Below are positions 13,463 through 20,816 of a stretch of 31,513 nucleotides of DNA, piece by piece. Below the pieces are notes generated by a model. It did no database searches. It saw nothing but the letters and a program-made list of their open reading frames with translations, and had not been told where the DNA came from. Both the position numbers and the translations under genes were made by a program. Source of the stretch: an uncultured Collinsella sp. (GTDB lineage Bacteria; Actinomycetota; Coriobacteriia; Coriobacteriales; Coriobacteriaceae); assembly GCA_900542155.1 (NCBI GenBank), contig UQMD01000023.1:1-31513 (forward strand), written 5' to 3'. Numbering within the stretch: the stretch's first letter is position 1; the number at the start of each line of letters is the position of its first letter.

Positions 13463-14773
13463 ATGAGCCAGTTCATCAACAACCCCGAGCACACCTTTGG
13501 TTTCGATACCCTGCAGCTTCATGTTGGCCAGGAGAGCGCCGACCCCGCATCCGACTCCCGTGCCGTGCCTATCTACCAGACCACGAGCTATGTGTTCCGC
13601 AACTCCCAGCACGCCGCCGACCGCTTTGGTCTTGCCGACGCCGGTAACATCTACGGCCGTCTGACCAACTCCACCCAGGGCGTCTTCGAGGACCGTATCG
13701 CCGCGCTCGAGGGCGGCGTGGCAGGTCTTGCCGTCGCCTCCGGCGCTGCTGCCATCACCTATACCCTGCAGGCTCTTGCCCAGGCTGGTGACCACGTGGT
13801 GGCTCAGAAGACCATCTACGGTGGCTCCTACAACCTGCTGGAGCATACGCTCTCCCAGTTTGGCGTCGAGACCACGTTTGTCGATGCCCATAACCTGGAA
13901 GAGGTTGAGGGTGCCATCAAGGACAGCACCACGGTCATCTATCTCGAGACGCTCGGCAACCCCAACTCCGACATCCCCAACATCGGCGCCATCTCCGAGA
14001 TTGCCAAGAAGCACGGTCTGCCGGTTGTCGTCGACAACACCTTCGGCACCCCGTATCTGTTCCGTCCGCTGGAGCACGGCGCCAACATCGTCGTCCACTC
14101 CGCAACCAAGTTCATCGGAGGCCACGGTACCTCGCTGGGCGGTGTGATCGTCGACGGCGGTAACTTCGATTGGAAGGCGAGTGGCAAGTACGCCCAGATC
14201 GCTGAGCCCAACCCCTCCTACCATGGTGTTTCGTTTGCCGAGGCTGCCGGTCCCGCCGCCTTCGCAACCTATGTCCGCGCTATCCTGCTGCGTGACGAGG
14301 GCGCCTGCATCAGCCCGTTCAACGCCTGGGTCCTGCTCCAGGGCACCGAGACGCTGTCGCTGCGCGTTGACCGCCATGTCGAGAACACCAAGAAGGTCGT
14401 TGAGTTCCTGGCTGGTGACAGCCACGTCGCCAAGGTGAATCACCCGAGCCTGCCTGAGCACCCCGATCACGAGCTCTATCAGAAGTACTTCCCCCGTGGC
14501 GGTGCCTCGATCTTTACCTTTGAGATTAAGGGTGGCCAGGAGGCTGCATGGAAGTTCATCGATCATCTGCAGGTGTTCTCGCTGCTCGCCAACGTGGCCG
14601 ACGTCAAGTCGCTCGTCGTGCACCCGGCTACCACCACGCACTCCCAGCTCTCTGCCGAGGAGCTCGCCGAGCAGAACATCACGCCCTCCACGATCCGTCT
14701 TTCCATCGGTACCGAGAACGCCGAGGATATCATTTGGGATCTGAAGCAGGCCTTCGCCGCGCTGGACGAGTAA
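13463..14773 (+). CDS. metY: O-acetylhomoserine sulfhydrylase-like PLP enzyme
   Basis: A 436-residue pyridoxal-phosphate enzyme of the Cys/Met metabolism (gamma-family) group. It most likely joins O-acetylhomoserine with sulfide or methanethiol to make homocysteine or methionine. Visible motifs: SYVFRNSQHAADRF near the N terminus typical of MetY, the VASGAAAITYTLQAL helix, LETLGNPNSDIP, VVVDNTFGTPY (Asp contacts the PLP nitrogen) and SATKFIGGHGTSLGG with the Schiff-base Lys216. Length near 430 favours MetY over the shorter (about 380-400) cystathionine synthase/lyase. ATG 13463 has AAGGAG six bases before it; the frame upstream to 13397 overlaps the leader and lacks a ribosome site. Codon use is highly biased (CTG, AAC, GGC), suggesting strong expression. 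Control is likely by the divergent LysR and the leader peptide. A strong terminator follows. Confidence 0.92.
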   Translation: MSQFINNPEHTFGFDTLQLHVGQESADPASDSRAVPIYQTTSYVFRNSQHAADRFGLADAGNIYGRLTNSTQGVFEDRIAALEGGVAGLAVASGAAAITYTLQALAQAGDHVVAQKTIYGGSYNLLEHTLSQFGVETTFVDAHNLEEVEGAIKDSTTVIYLETLGNPNSDIPNIGAISEIAKKHGLPVVVDNTFGTPYLFRPLEHGANIVVHSATKFIGGHGTSLGGVIVDGGNFDWKASGKYAQIAEPNPSYHGVSFAEAAGPAAFATYVRAILLRDEGACISPFNAWVLLQGTETLSLRVDRHVENTKKVVEFLAGDSHVAKVNHPSLPEHPDHELYQKYFPRGGASIFTFEIKGGQEAAWKFIDHLQVFSLLANVADVKSLVVHPATTTHSQLSAEELAEQNITPSTIRLSIGTENAEDIIWDLKQAFAALDE

Positions 14774-14833
14774 GGCGACTTGTGCAAGGACCCCTTGCGA
14801 CTCGATAGGTATAACTGCATAAAATGCCTGCTC

Positions 14834-14874
14834 AAGGCGCCTGTGCGAACAATGGTTGCACAGGCGCCTTTTTT
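14834..14874 (+). terminator. Rho-independent terminator of metY
   Basis: AAGGCGCCTGTGC (14834-14846) pairs perfectly with GCACAGGCGCCTT (14858-14870), followed by a six-T run (14869-14874). Confidence 0.95.
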
Positions 14875-15085
14875 GCATAGGAATGGTTAAAATACAGGTT
14901 TTTTAGCGTCGAATATCCAATCTAGATATGGAAAACTCCTGTTAAGTGAATGTGAGTTTTACGCAAATGACGTGCACCTTTTGAGAAAAACCGCAGGTCG
15001 CGAATTGTTCGGGGTACTATGCAGCGCGATCGAATCACACGCAGCTTAAACGCAGCAAAAACGCACTACGGAGGTTTCCAGCTAC
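14875..15085. other. AT-rich upstream region of the secreted protein gene
   Basis: No gene is seen. It contains a TACTAT -10-like hexamer at 15015-15020 without a clear -35, and three near-repeats of AACGCA (about 15041-15065) just before the ribosome site GGAGGT (15070-15075). It probably carries the promoter of the following gene. Confidence 0.4.
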
Positions 15086-15862
15086 ATGAGGATCGATTCA
15101 CGAAAACCGAAAGCCGCCGCCCTTTCCGCCGCTCTGACCGTGGCACTTTTGATGGGCGCCGGCGCAACTGATGCCCACGCGGCAACACTATCCGATACGG
15201 TCGGATCTGCGCCGTCCGAGGCGACGCTGGTGCAGCCCGTCGACTACCGCGGCGACGGTTATGGCTCTATGCAGGAGTGGAACGCCTCGATGGGGGCAAA
15301 GCGCGATTCCCTGGAGATGCGCGCTCAGATCATTATGAATATGTATGGCGACTATGCTACCGATGACGAGCGCGCTGTGTTGCAGGGTTGCATCGACGGT
15401 GCGGGTAGCCTGTTGACGATGGGGGAGGTCGATGCCAAGTCGACCGAGCTCGATGAGCTTCGCGCCACGCTCGAGGATGCCAAGCGTGAGGCGCTCGAGG
15501 CTGCCGCAGCCGAAGCCGAGGCCGCTGAGGCCGTTCAGGCTTCGTATTACAACGCCGGCTTCGGCTCGTCTTATACGTCTGCTGCGTATTACGCGAACGG
15601 CTCGGGTCTGACGCGCTCGAGCGGCGTCAATAACTATAACGGCCGCCGCGAGACTTATTACAGCAGCAACGTGTTGTATCACCACCGCACGGGCGAGTGG
15701 ACGCAGGATTCCGAGGGCTTTTGGCGCGATTCCGATGGTTACTATGTCGTTGCCGCGGGCGATAAGGCCCAAGGCTCCACGTTTACCGGTTCCAAGGGTG
15801 AGTGCAAGGTCTATGACTCCGGCTGCGCAGCCGGAACCACCGACTACTATACCGGTTGGTAA
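15086..15862 (+). CDS. Secreted protein with C-terminal wall-type (3D/DPBB-like) domain
   Basis: A 258-residue exported protein. Residues 1-32 are a Sec signal peptide: a basic start (RIDSRKPK), a hydrophobic core and an AHA-A cleavage site. Residues about 110-150 are an Ala/Glu-rich helix likely to form a coiled coil (EDAKREALEAAAAEAEAAEA). The C-terminal third (YNGRRETYYSSNVLYH to YDSGCAAGTTDYYTGW) resembles domains I recall from gut Firmicutes and Coriobacteria wall-lytic proteins, with conserved Asp residues as in 3D or RlpA-like double-psi barrels. A role in peptidoglycan remodelling is inferred. The two C-terminal cysteines (GECKVYDSGC) could form a disulfide. ATG 15086 follows GGAGGT by ten bases. 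It is monocistronic between two terminators. Confidence 0.78.
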   Translation: MRIDSRKPKAAALSAALTVALLMGAGATDAHAATLSDTVGSAPSEATLVQPVDYRGDGYGSMQEWNASMGAKRDSLEMRAQIIMNMYGDYATDDERAVLQGCIDGAGSLLTMGEVDAKSTELDELRATLEDAKREALEAAAAEAEAAEAVQASYYNAGFGSSYTSAAYYANGSGLTRSSGVNNYNGRRETYYSSNVLYHHRTGEWTQDSEGFWRDSDGYYVVAAGDKAQGSTFTGSKGECKVYDSGCAAGTTDYYTGW

Positions 15863-15891
15863 TCTGCCATAAGCCAATTGGACATGACGGG

Positions 15892-15939
15892 CGGGCGTCT
15901 TTACCGAGCCTTTGGGCAACGTAAAGGCGTCCGTTTTTT
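15892..15939 (+). terminator. Rho-independent terminator of the secreted protein gene
   Basis: CGGGCGTCTTTAC (15892-15904) pairs with GTAAAGGCGTCCG (15921-15933) with a G-T pair, followed by six T (15934-15939). Confidence 0.92.
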
Positions 15940-16010
15940 GTGCATGCTTGAGTTAACAGAGCGCTTACCGTGGCCGTACGCCGCGCATATGGGCACGGGG
16001 CACACTAAGT

Positions 16011-16035
16011 CACGAGAAACAAAGTCTTTCTCGTG
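16011..16035 (+). other. Perfect hairpin touching the ribosome site of the next gene
   Basis: CACGAGAAA (16011-16019) pairs perfectly with TTTCTCGTG (16027-16035). The last base of the stem is the first base of the Shine-Dalgarno GGAGGA (16035-16040). It could tune translation or stabilise the mRNA 5' end. Confidence 0.6.
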
Positions 16036-16049
16036 GAGGAAGTGGTCTT

Positions 16050-16256
16050 GTGAATGCTCGAGATATCGCCGTTGCCGCCGTTGCATTGACGCTTGGTTGC
16101 CTTGGTCCTACGGCCGCGCTCATTGCGGGCATGCAGGGGTCATGCGGGGCTGCTCCAATCGTGGTTGGCGCGCTGATCGCAGCCGCACTGCTGGGAAGCG
16201 CGGGTGTAGTCCTTTGTCGCGACGATGAGGGCCAGGCCTCGGAGTCGCAGCTCTAA
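16050..16256 (+). CDS. Small membrane protein, unknown function
   Basis: A 68-residue protein with two hydrophobic stretches, about 8-27 (VAAVALTLGCLGPTAALIAG) and 37-55 (IVVGALIAAALLGSAGVVLC), joined by a short Gly/Ser/Cys turn. A charged cytoplasmic-type tail (CRDDEGQASESQL) follows. It should be a two-pass hairpin membrane protein. The start is GTG at 16050, with GGAGGA nine bases upstream, and codon use is like that of its neighbours, so I take it as a real gene. I do not recognise the family. It stands alone between two terminators. Confidence 0.65.
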   Translation: MNARDIAVAAVALTLGCLGPTAALIAGMQGSCGAAPIVVGALIAAALLGSAGVVLCRDDEGQASESQL

Positions 16257-16293
16257 CCGTCGGGACATCGACTACTGGTTATAGATGAAGATG

Positions 16294-16330
16294 AAAGCCG
16301 CCGTAAGGGGAGTGCCCTTGCGGCGGCTTT
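16294..16330. terminator. Bidirectional terminator between convergent genes
   Basis: AAAGCCGCCGTAAGGG (16294-16309) pairs with CCCTTGCGGCGGCTTT (16315-16330) at 15 of 16 positions. It lies between the convergent small membrane protein gene and panE. A-rich and T-rich flanks allow use in both directions. Confidence 0.9.
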
Positions 16331-16363
16331 GCTGTTGAGTCTGTTGACGTGGTGAGTCGGGCG

Positions 16364-17278
16364 CTACCAGCTTGCCTCGATATCGCGAATACGCTGATAG
16401 AGCCATTCGTTCTGCGGTGCCTGGATATCGTGCTTGGTCGCCAGACGGCAGATGGTGCCGGCGAACTCCTCGACTTCGGTTTTGCGCCGCGCGACGCGGT
16501 CTTGCGCCATCGAGGGCATGCCGGCGGGATCGATTCCTTCGATGAGGTGCACCATCTGCGTCAGGTCTGCCTCGGTCAGCTCAACGCCCTCGGCGTTGGC
16601 GACCGCAAGCGTTTCGCGCATGGCGGAAACAAGGCAGCGACGCTGCTCGGAGCCCGGCTCCGTGGCACTTCCGTACGTGCCGCCGTAGGCCATGCAGGTC
16701 TGGTTGATGCCGTCGTTGAGCATGAGTTTGGCCCACATGCGGTGCGCAATGTCGCTCTCGACGGTATGGGCGATGCCGCAGCGCGTGTAGAGCTCGTCGA
16801 TTGCGGTGATGGTTGCGGGGTCCGTACCGGCCGCCGCGCCAAAGCGGATTTCGCCCGTGTTGGTAAAGGTGAGCTCTCCGTTGAGGAACACGGCGTCCAT
16901 ACCCTGGCAAATACCAAGAACGGTATGCTCCCAGCCAAAGCGCTCGGCAATCTTTTGCTCGCTCGTGATGCCGTTGCACAGCGAGGCGATGAGCGTGTTG
17001 GGTCCCACGACGCGCTCCATAGTCTTGAGTGCTTGGTCGAGACCGGTGGTCTTGACCGTCAGGATGACCAGATCGGCGGGCGTTGCCTTGCTGGCGCGGA
17101 CGGACTTGAGCGCACAGGGCTTGTCGTTGACGGTGAGCGCATCGTTTGCGTGACGCTCAAAACGGGCGTCATCCATAACGTATTCGACGGCGTCATTGCC
17201 GAGGGCCTTGGCAATCATACTGCCGTAGAGCAGGCCGACGCCGCCCTTGCCGATAAAGGCGACCTTGTTGATCTGCAT
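16364..17278 (-). CDS. panE: 2-dehydropantoate 2-reductase (ketopantoate reductase family)
   Basis: A 304-residue NADPH-dependent reductase of the PanE/ApbA family; the classic reaction reduces ketopantoate to pantoate for coenzyme A synthesis. The N-terminal nucleotide site reads FIGKGGVGLLYGSMIA (GxGxxG-like). The central VILTVKTTGLDQAL, VGPNTLIASLCNGI and the C-terminal helical segment RMWAKLMLNDGINQ carry the catalytic Lys and conserved Asn residues. Length fits (about 300). The frame is open far upstream to 17995, which is a shadow of the aldo/keto reductase. ATG 17278 with GGGGAG nine bases before it is the sensible start; ATG 17287 abuts that site and is less likely. No other pantothenate gene is nearby, and some PanE paralogues have other substrates. 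A terminator-like hairpin lies 22 bases upstream. Confidence 0.88.
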   Translation of the reverse strand: MQINKVAFIGKGGVGLLYGSMIAKALGNDAVEYVMDDARFERHANDALTVNDKPCALKSVRASKATPADLVILTVKTTGLDQALKTMERVVGPNTLIASLCNGITSEQKIAERFGWEHTVLGICQGMDAVFLNGELTFTNTGEIRFGAAAGTDPATITAIDELYTRCGIAHTVESDIAHRMWAKLMLNDGINQTCMAYGGTYGSATEPGSEQRRCLVSAMRETLAVANAEGVELTEADLTQMVHLIEGIDPAGMPSMAQDRVARRKTEVEEFAGTICRLATKHDIQAPQNEWLYQRIRDIEASW

Positions 17279-17296
17279 GTGAATCATCTCCCCATA

Positions 17297-17323
17297 TAAA
17301 AGGCGCCCGCGTAAAGGGCGCCT
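17297..17323 (-). terminator. Terminator-like hairpin in the panE leader
   Basis: Read on the minus strand, AGGCGCCC and GGGCGCCT (complements of 17316-17323 and 17301-17308) form a perfect 8-bp stem with a 7-nt loop, followed by TTTTAT. It sits only 22 nt before the panE start codon, too close for a promoter to lie between them, so panE transcription must read through it. An attenuator is possible. Confidence 0.6.
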
Positions 17324-17539
17324 GATGGATTGTATGCCGCCGGACCATGCTGCGTGCACCGGATGGCCGTATTTGTTTGTTGCTCCTTTCATCGGGCTTT
17401 TTGCTGATGTTAATGCGGTGCCGTGACAGCTCGATTTCTGCTGCGTTACGATACGTTCTCGATTGCGATTCCACGATGTTTCGGCTGCGTGACCATTGTG
17501 TTTCGCCTTGCCGGGGCGCTGATGGCGAAGGGAGGGGCC
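17324..17539. other. Divergent intergenic region panE / aldo-keto reductase
   Basis: No gene is supported. The region must hold promoters for both directions. On the minus strand it is the leader upstream of the panE hairpin. I recognised no riboswitch class in it. Confidence 0.4.
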
Positions 17540-18730
17540 GTGCAATACCGCGTTGACCCCAAAAGCGGCAACCGTATCTCGGCGTTGGGGCTGGGCTGCA
17601 TGAGGTTTCCCGGTGCGCCGGGACGCCCGGATGCGAAGACTGCCGACGCCATCATCTCCCGTGCGGTGGAGCAGGGGATTAACTACCTGGACACGGCCTA
17701 TCTCTATCCCGGCAACGAGGCGTGCGTGGGGGCGTCGCTTGAGCGCCTGGGCTTGCGCGACCAGGTTTTGCTCGCAACCAAGCTGCCGCATGCTTCGTGC
17801 AAATGCGCGGAGGATTTCGATCGGTTCTTCGACGAGCAGCTGCGTCGCCTGCGGACCGACCGTATCGACTATTACCTCATGCACAACATTACCTCGCCCG
17901 CCCAGTGGGAACGTGTGGTGGCGTTGGGCATCGAGGACTGGATTGCGCGTCAAAAGGCGGCGGGGCGCATTCGCCAGATTGGTTTTTCGTACCACGGCAG
18001 CGCGGCGGATTTCATGACGATGCTCGATGCATATGAGTGGGACTTTTGCCAGATCCAGTACAATTACGCTGGAGAGCGATATCAGGCGGGAACAGCAGGA
18101 CTCATGGCGGCCGCGGAGCGCGGGCTCGCGGTGTTTGTGATGGAGCCGCTGCTGGGCGGGCGTCTGGCGGGCAAGCTACCGCCGCGGGCTCGCGCTGTGC
18201 TCGACGACGCCCGTGACCCGCACCTGCGTACTCCTGCCGCCTGGGGGCTTTCGTGGGTGTGGAACCATCCTCAGGTGACGATGCTGCTTTCGGGCATGAC
18301 CGATACCGCGCAGGTGGACGAGAATTCGTCACTGGCAGACCTCGCGTTGCCGAATTCGATGACTGCCAACCAGCTCGACACGATTGCGCGCGTGTTGATG
18401 GAGTTTGAGAAATCGAACCGTGTGCCCTGCACGGGATGTGGCTACTGCATGCCATGTCCCAAGGGTATCAACATTCCCGGCTGCTTTGCCGCCTACAACG
18501 CGAGCTATGCGCACAGCTGGTTTACGGGGCTGTCACAATACTTTACGGCGAGTGCGGTGCGCACGAGCGAGTCCAAGTTGGTGAGCAATTGCGTCAAATG
18601 CGGCAAATGCGCGCGGCATTGTCCGCAGCACATCGATATCCCCGGGCGCTTGGACGACGTACGCCGCCGTTTTCAGCCTGGTCCCGTGACGGCGGTGCTT
18701 AAGGCCTTCAACAAAACGCGCTCCTCATGA
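17540..18730 (+). CDS. Aldo/keto reductase with C-terminal double 4Fe-4S motifs
   Basis: A 396-residue oxidoreductase. Residues about 1-290 form an aldo/keto reductase barrel with a recognisable tetrad: Asp and Tyr in YLDTAYLYPGNE, Lys in LLATKLPH and His in YYLMHNI. Residues about 295-380 carry two ferredoxin-type cysteine sets, CTGCGYCMPCP and CVKCGKCARHCP, each expected to hold a 4Fe-4S cluster. This fusion is a known group common in anaerobes, presumably linking carbonyl reduction to ferredoxin-level electrons. Physiological substrates are unknown. The start is most likely GTG 17540, with AAGGGAGGGG just upstream, giving MQYRVDPKSGNRISALGLG; ATG 17522 has no site. The next gene, nfo, follows a palindrome that begins at the stop codon. 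Confidence 0.92.
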   Translation: MQYRVDPKSGNRISALGLGCMRFPGAPGRPDAKTADAIISRAVEQGINYLDTAYLYPGNEACVGASLERLGLRDQVLLATKLPHASCKCAEDFDRFFDEQLRRLRTDRIDYYLMHNITSPAQWERVVALGIEDWIARQKAAGRIRQIGFSYHGSAADFMTMLDAYEWDFCQIQYNYAGERYQAGTAGLMAAAERGLAVFVMEPLLGGRLAGKLPPRARAVLDDARDPHLRTPAAWGLSWVWNHPQVTMLLSGMTDTAQVDENSSLADLALPNSMTANQLDTIARVLMEFEKSNRVPCTGCGYCMPCPKGINIPGCFAAYNASYAHSWFTGLSQYFTASAVRTSESKLVSNCVKCGKCARHCPQHIDIPGRLDDVRRRFQPGPVTAVLKAFNKTRSS

Positions 18731-18740
18731 CCCTTTTATA

Positions 18741-18807
18741 AGTTGCGGTGGAATACGGTCTGTTTGCGCCAAAATAAGGCACCAATAGACCGTATTTCAC
18801 CGCAACT
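18741..18807. repeat. Palindrome between aldo/keto reductase and nfo
   Basis: Arms 18741-18764 and 18784-18807 match as inverted copies at 22 of 24 positions. A shorter outer pairing, CCTCAT (18723-18728) with ATGAGG (18809-18814), includes the end of the reductase gene and the beginning of the nfo ribosome site. No T-run follows. Confidence 0.85.
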
Positions 18808-18825
18808 GATGAGGGGGAGTTGGAG

Positions 18826-19692
18826 ATGCTGACGATCGGGTGTCATCTTTCGACGACGAAGGGCTATCGGGCGATGGGGGAGACGGCGTTGTCCATTGGC
18901 GCCAATACCTTTGCGTTCTTTACGCGCAACCCGCGTGGTGGCAAGGCGAAAGACCTTGATATGGATGATGTGGCGGCCCTGCGCGAGCTTATGGAGCAAA
19001 ACGATTTTGGCCCGCTTGTGGCTCATGCCCCGTATACCTATAACCCCTGTTCGGCTAAAGAGCGGGCGCGCGAGTTTGCCTTGGAGGCCATGGCCGAGGA
19101 CTTGCAGCGTCTGGAAGCGCTGCCCGGCAACTACTACAACTTCCACCCCGGCGCGCATGTGGGGCAGGGGACTGATGCCGGCATTCAGATGATCGTCGAC
19201 ACCTTGTGTCAGGTGATGTTTGGGGGACAGCAGACGACGGTGCTGCTCGAGACCATGGCGGGCAAGGGTACCGAGGTGGGCCGTAGCTTTGAAGAGCTGG
19301 CGCGCATTATCGAGGGTGCTGCCGCCAGGCGTCCAGAGCTATCGGACAAGCTGGGCGTGTGTCTGGACACCTGCCATGTGAGCGATGCCGGCTACGACAT
19401 CATCCATGATCTGGACGGCGTACTCGACGAGTTCGACCGCGTGGTGGGTAACGACCGCTTGCGTGCCGTACACATCAACGATTCGAAGAACCCCTGTGGT
19501 GCCCATAAAGATCGTCACGAGTGCATCGGCAAGGGATACCTTGGCAGCGAGGAGTTTGGCGGTGGTATGCAGGTTATGCAGATTATTGTATCGAATAGCC
19601 GTTTGCGTGCATTGCCGTTCATTTTGGAGACGCCGAACGAACTTGCAGGTTATGCAGCTGAAATCAAACTTTTAAGGTCGTTACAGCAGTAA
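18826..19692 (+). CDS. nfo: Endonuclease IV
   Basis: AP endonuclease of base-excision repair, cutting 5' of abasic sites and releasing 3' blocking groups; a trinuclear zinc enzyme. The 288-residue protein has the family signatures: GCHLSTTKGY near the N terminus, HAPYTYNP, YYNFHPGAHVGQG, VLLETMAGKGTE, CLDTCHVSDAGYD, VHINDSKNPCGAHKDRHECIGKGYLG. These supply the His/Glu/Asp zinc ligands. Length matches Nfo (about 280-290). ATG 18826 is preceded six bases by GGGGGAG; an in-frame TTG at 18820 is not needed. The ribosome site borders a large palindrome. It may be co-transcribed with the aldo/keto reductase. An anaerobe facing oxidative damage could need this with PerR, but no shared control is visible. 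Confidence 0.96.
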   Translation: MLTIGCHLSTTKGYRAMGETALSIGANTFAFFTRNPRGGKAKDLDMDDVAALRELMEQNDFGPLVAHAPYTYNPCSAKERAREFALEAMAEDLQRLEALPGNYYNFHPGAHVGQGTDAGIQMIVDTLCQVMFGGQQTTVLLETMAGKGTEVGRSFEELARIIEGAAARRPELSDKLGVCLDTCHVSDAGYDIIHDLDGVLDEFDRVVGNDRLRAVHINDSKNPCGAHKDRHECIGKGYLGSEEFGGGMQVMQIIVSNSRLRALPFILETPNELAGYAAEIKLLRSLQQ

Positions 19693-19729
19693 CGACTGTC
19701 ACAAAGTGGAGTGTTCCATTCACGTTATG

Positions 19730-19744
19730 TGATTGTTTCAATCA
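19730..19744. promoter_or_regulatory. Small palindrome upstream of the ABC importer
   Basis: TGATTGTTTCAATCA is a 6-bp inverted repeat around TTT, ten bases before the -35 element of the importer promoter. It is a candidate operator with no identified regulator. Confidence 0.45.
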
Positions 19745-19753
19745 GTTTTCTAA

Positions 19754-19782
19754 TTGCAGATTCGCACTTACAGGTGCATAAT
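19754..19782 (+). promoter_or_regulatory. Promoter of the amino-acid ABC importer
   Basis: TTGCAG (19754-19759) and CATAAT (19777-19782) are separated by 17 bp, about 58 bases before the start of the binding-protein gene. Confidence 0.6.
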
Positions 19783-19839
19783 AACCAACAGTTTTTGCAG
19801 ACCTCTGAATCAAATGGGGTCACTGGAAGGAGACTGATT

Positions 19840-20700
19840 ATGAAGCTCAAGAAGCTTGGTGCATTTGCCGCCACGGGCGCCATGGCGCTCGCTCTTGCAC
19901 TGACGGGCTGCGGCTCGTCCAACGCCACCTCTGGTTCTGATGCCAGTTCCAGCAGCTCTGACGACGCTAAGGTCGAGAAGGTCGACGGCTCCAAGGAGTA
20001 CGCGCTCGTCAAGGACGGTACGCTCACCGTCGGCACCTCTGCCGAGTACGCGCCGTTTGAGTACAAGGATGACAACGGCGACTACCAGGGCTTTGACCTT
20101 GAACTCATTAAGGCTATCGGCGATAAGCTGGGTCTGGATGTCGAGTACGTCAACAACGACTTCGACACGCTGGTTCCGGGCGTCGCTTCGGGCGCCAAGT
20201 ACGACGTCGCCATCGCGGCTATCACTGACACGCCCGAGCGTGAGAAGGAAGTCACTTTCTCCGACTCTTACTACATGGACGATCAGGCTATCGTGACCAA
20301 GGTCGATAACACCGACATCACGGCCGACAACTTCAGCGAGAAGCTCAACAACGCCGACGCTACCATCATCGTCCAGTCTGGCTCGACCGCCGAGGCCTTT
20401 GCCCAGGAGAACTTCCCCAAGGCCAAGATTGTTCCCTACAAGGACGCCACCGAGTGCTTCAGCGCCCTGCAGTCCGATAAGGGCGACGCAGTAGTCACCA
20501 ACCGCTCCGTTGCCAGCCAGCTGACCGCCGAGCAGTTCAACACCTGCCAGACCATCAAGCAGATTAGCACCGGCGAGGAGTACGCCATCGCCATCAACCA
20601 GGGCAACACCAAGCTCAAGGACGACATCAACCAGTCCATCAAGGACCTGACCGACGACGGTACCGTTGACGCCCTCATGGCTAAGTACAGCATCAAGTAA
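19840..20700 (+). CDS. Amino-acid ABC transporter substrate-binding lipoprotein
   Basis: A 286-residue extracytoplasmic solute-binding protein of family 3, which captures polar amino acids. Residues 1-24 form a lipoprotein signal peptide with lipobox LTGC; Cys24 would be lipidated. A Ser-rich linker (25-45) leads into the binding fold. Family-3 marks include LTVGTSAEYAPFEYKDDNG, YQGFDLELIKAIGDKLG, DVAIAAITDTPEREKEVTFSDSYY and SGSTAEAFAQ. The ligand cannot be chosen between glutamine, cystine, arginine or similar. ATG 19840 follows GGAAGGAG by seven bases; the frame open from 19711 is not needed. First gene of an operon with permease and ATPase. An intercistronic hairpin after the gene probably raises its level over the membrane parts. 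Confidence 0.94.
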   Translation: MKLKKLGAFAATGAMALALALTGCGSSNATSGSDASSSSSDDAKVEKVDGSKEYALVKDGTLTVGTSAEYAPFEYKDDNGDYQGFDLELIKAIGDKLGLDVEYVNNDFDTLVPGVASGAKYDVAIAAITDTPEREKEVTFSDSYYMDDQAIVTKVDNTDITADNFSEKLNNADATIIVQSGSTAEAFAQENFPKAKIVPYKDATECFSALQSDKGDAVVTNRSVASQLTAEQFNTCQTIKQISTGEEYAIAINQGNTKLKDDINQSIKDLTDDGTVDALMAKYSIK

Positions 20701-20721
20701 ATAGATGCTTGATTGCGCGTG

Positions 20722-20752
20722 GGCCCTTTCCGTTTTGCGGAGAGGGCCTTTG
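20722..20752 (+). terminator. Intercistronic hairpin after the binding protein
   Basis: GGCCCTTTCCG (20722-20732) pairs with CGGAGAGGGCC (20738-20748), with one G-T pair and a TTTTG loop. A short T-run follows. A partial terminator here would yield more binding protein than permease, a common arrangement. Confidence 0.75.
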
Positions 20753-20816
20753 CGCTTCTCTCGACGGACCGCGTTTCCGTCTTGTTTTGCCGGCAACTTC
20801 TACGATAGGAGCCACC

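Noticed and set aside
13304..14878. A 524-codon open frame antisense to metY
   Set aside because: Spans the metY terminator and leader on the opposite strand and shows only low-complexity Gly/Val/Leu sequence.
16364..17995. 543-residue version of PanE with a long N-terminal extension
   Set aside because: The extra residues are antisense to the aldo/keto reductase and cross a terminator-like hairpin; ATG 17278 has a proper ribosome site.
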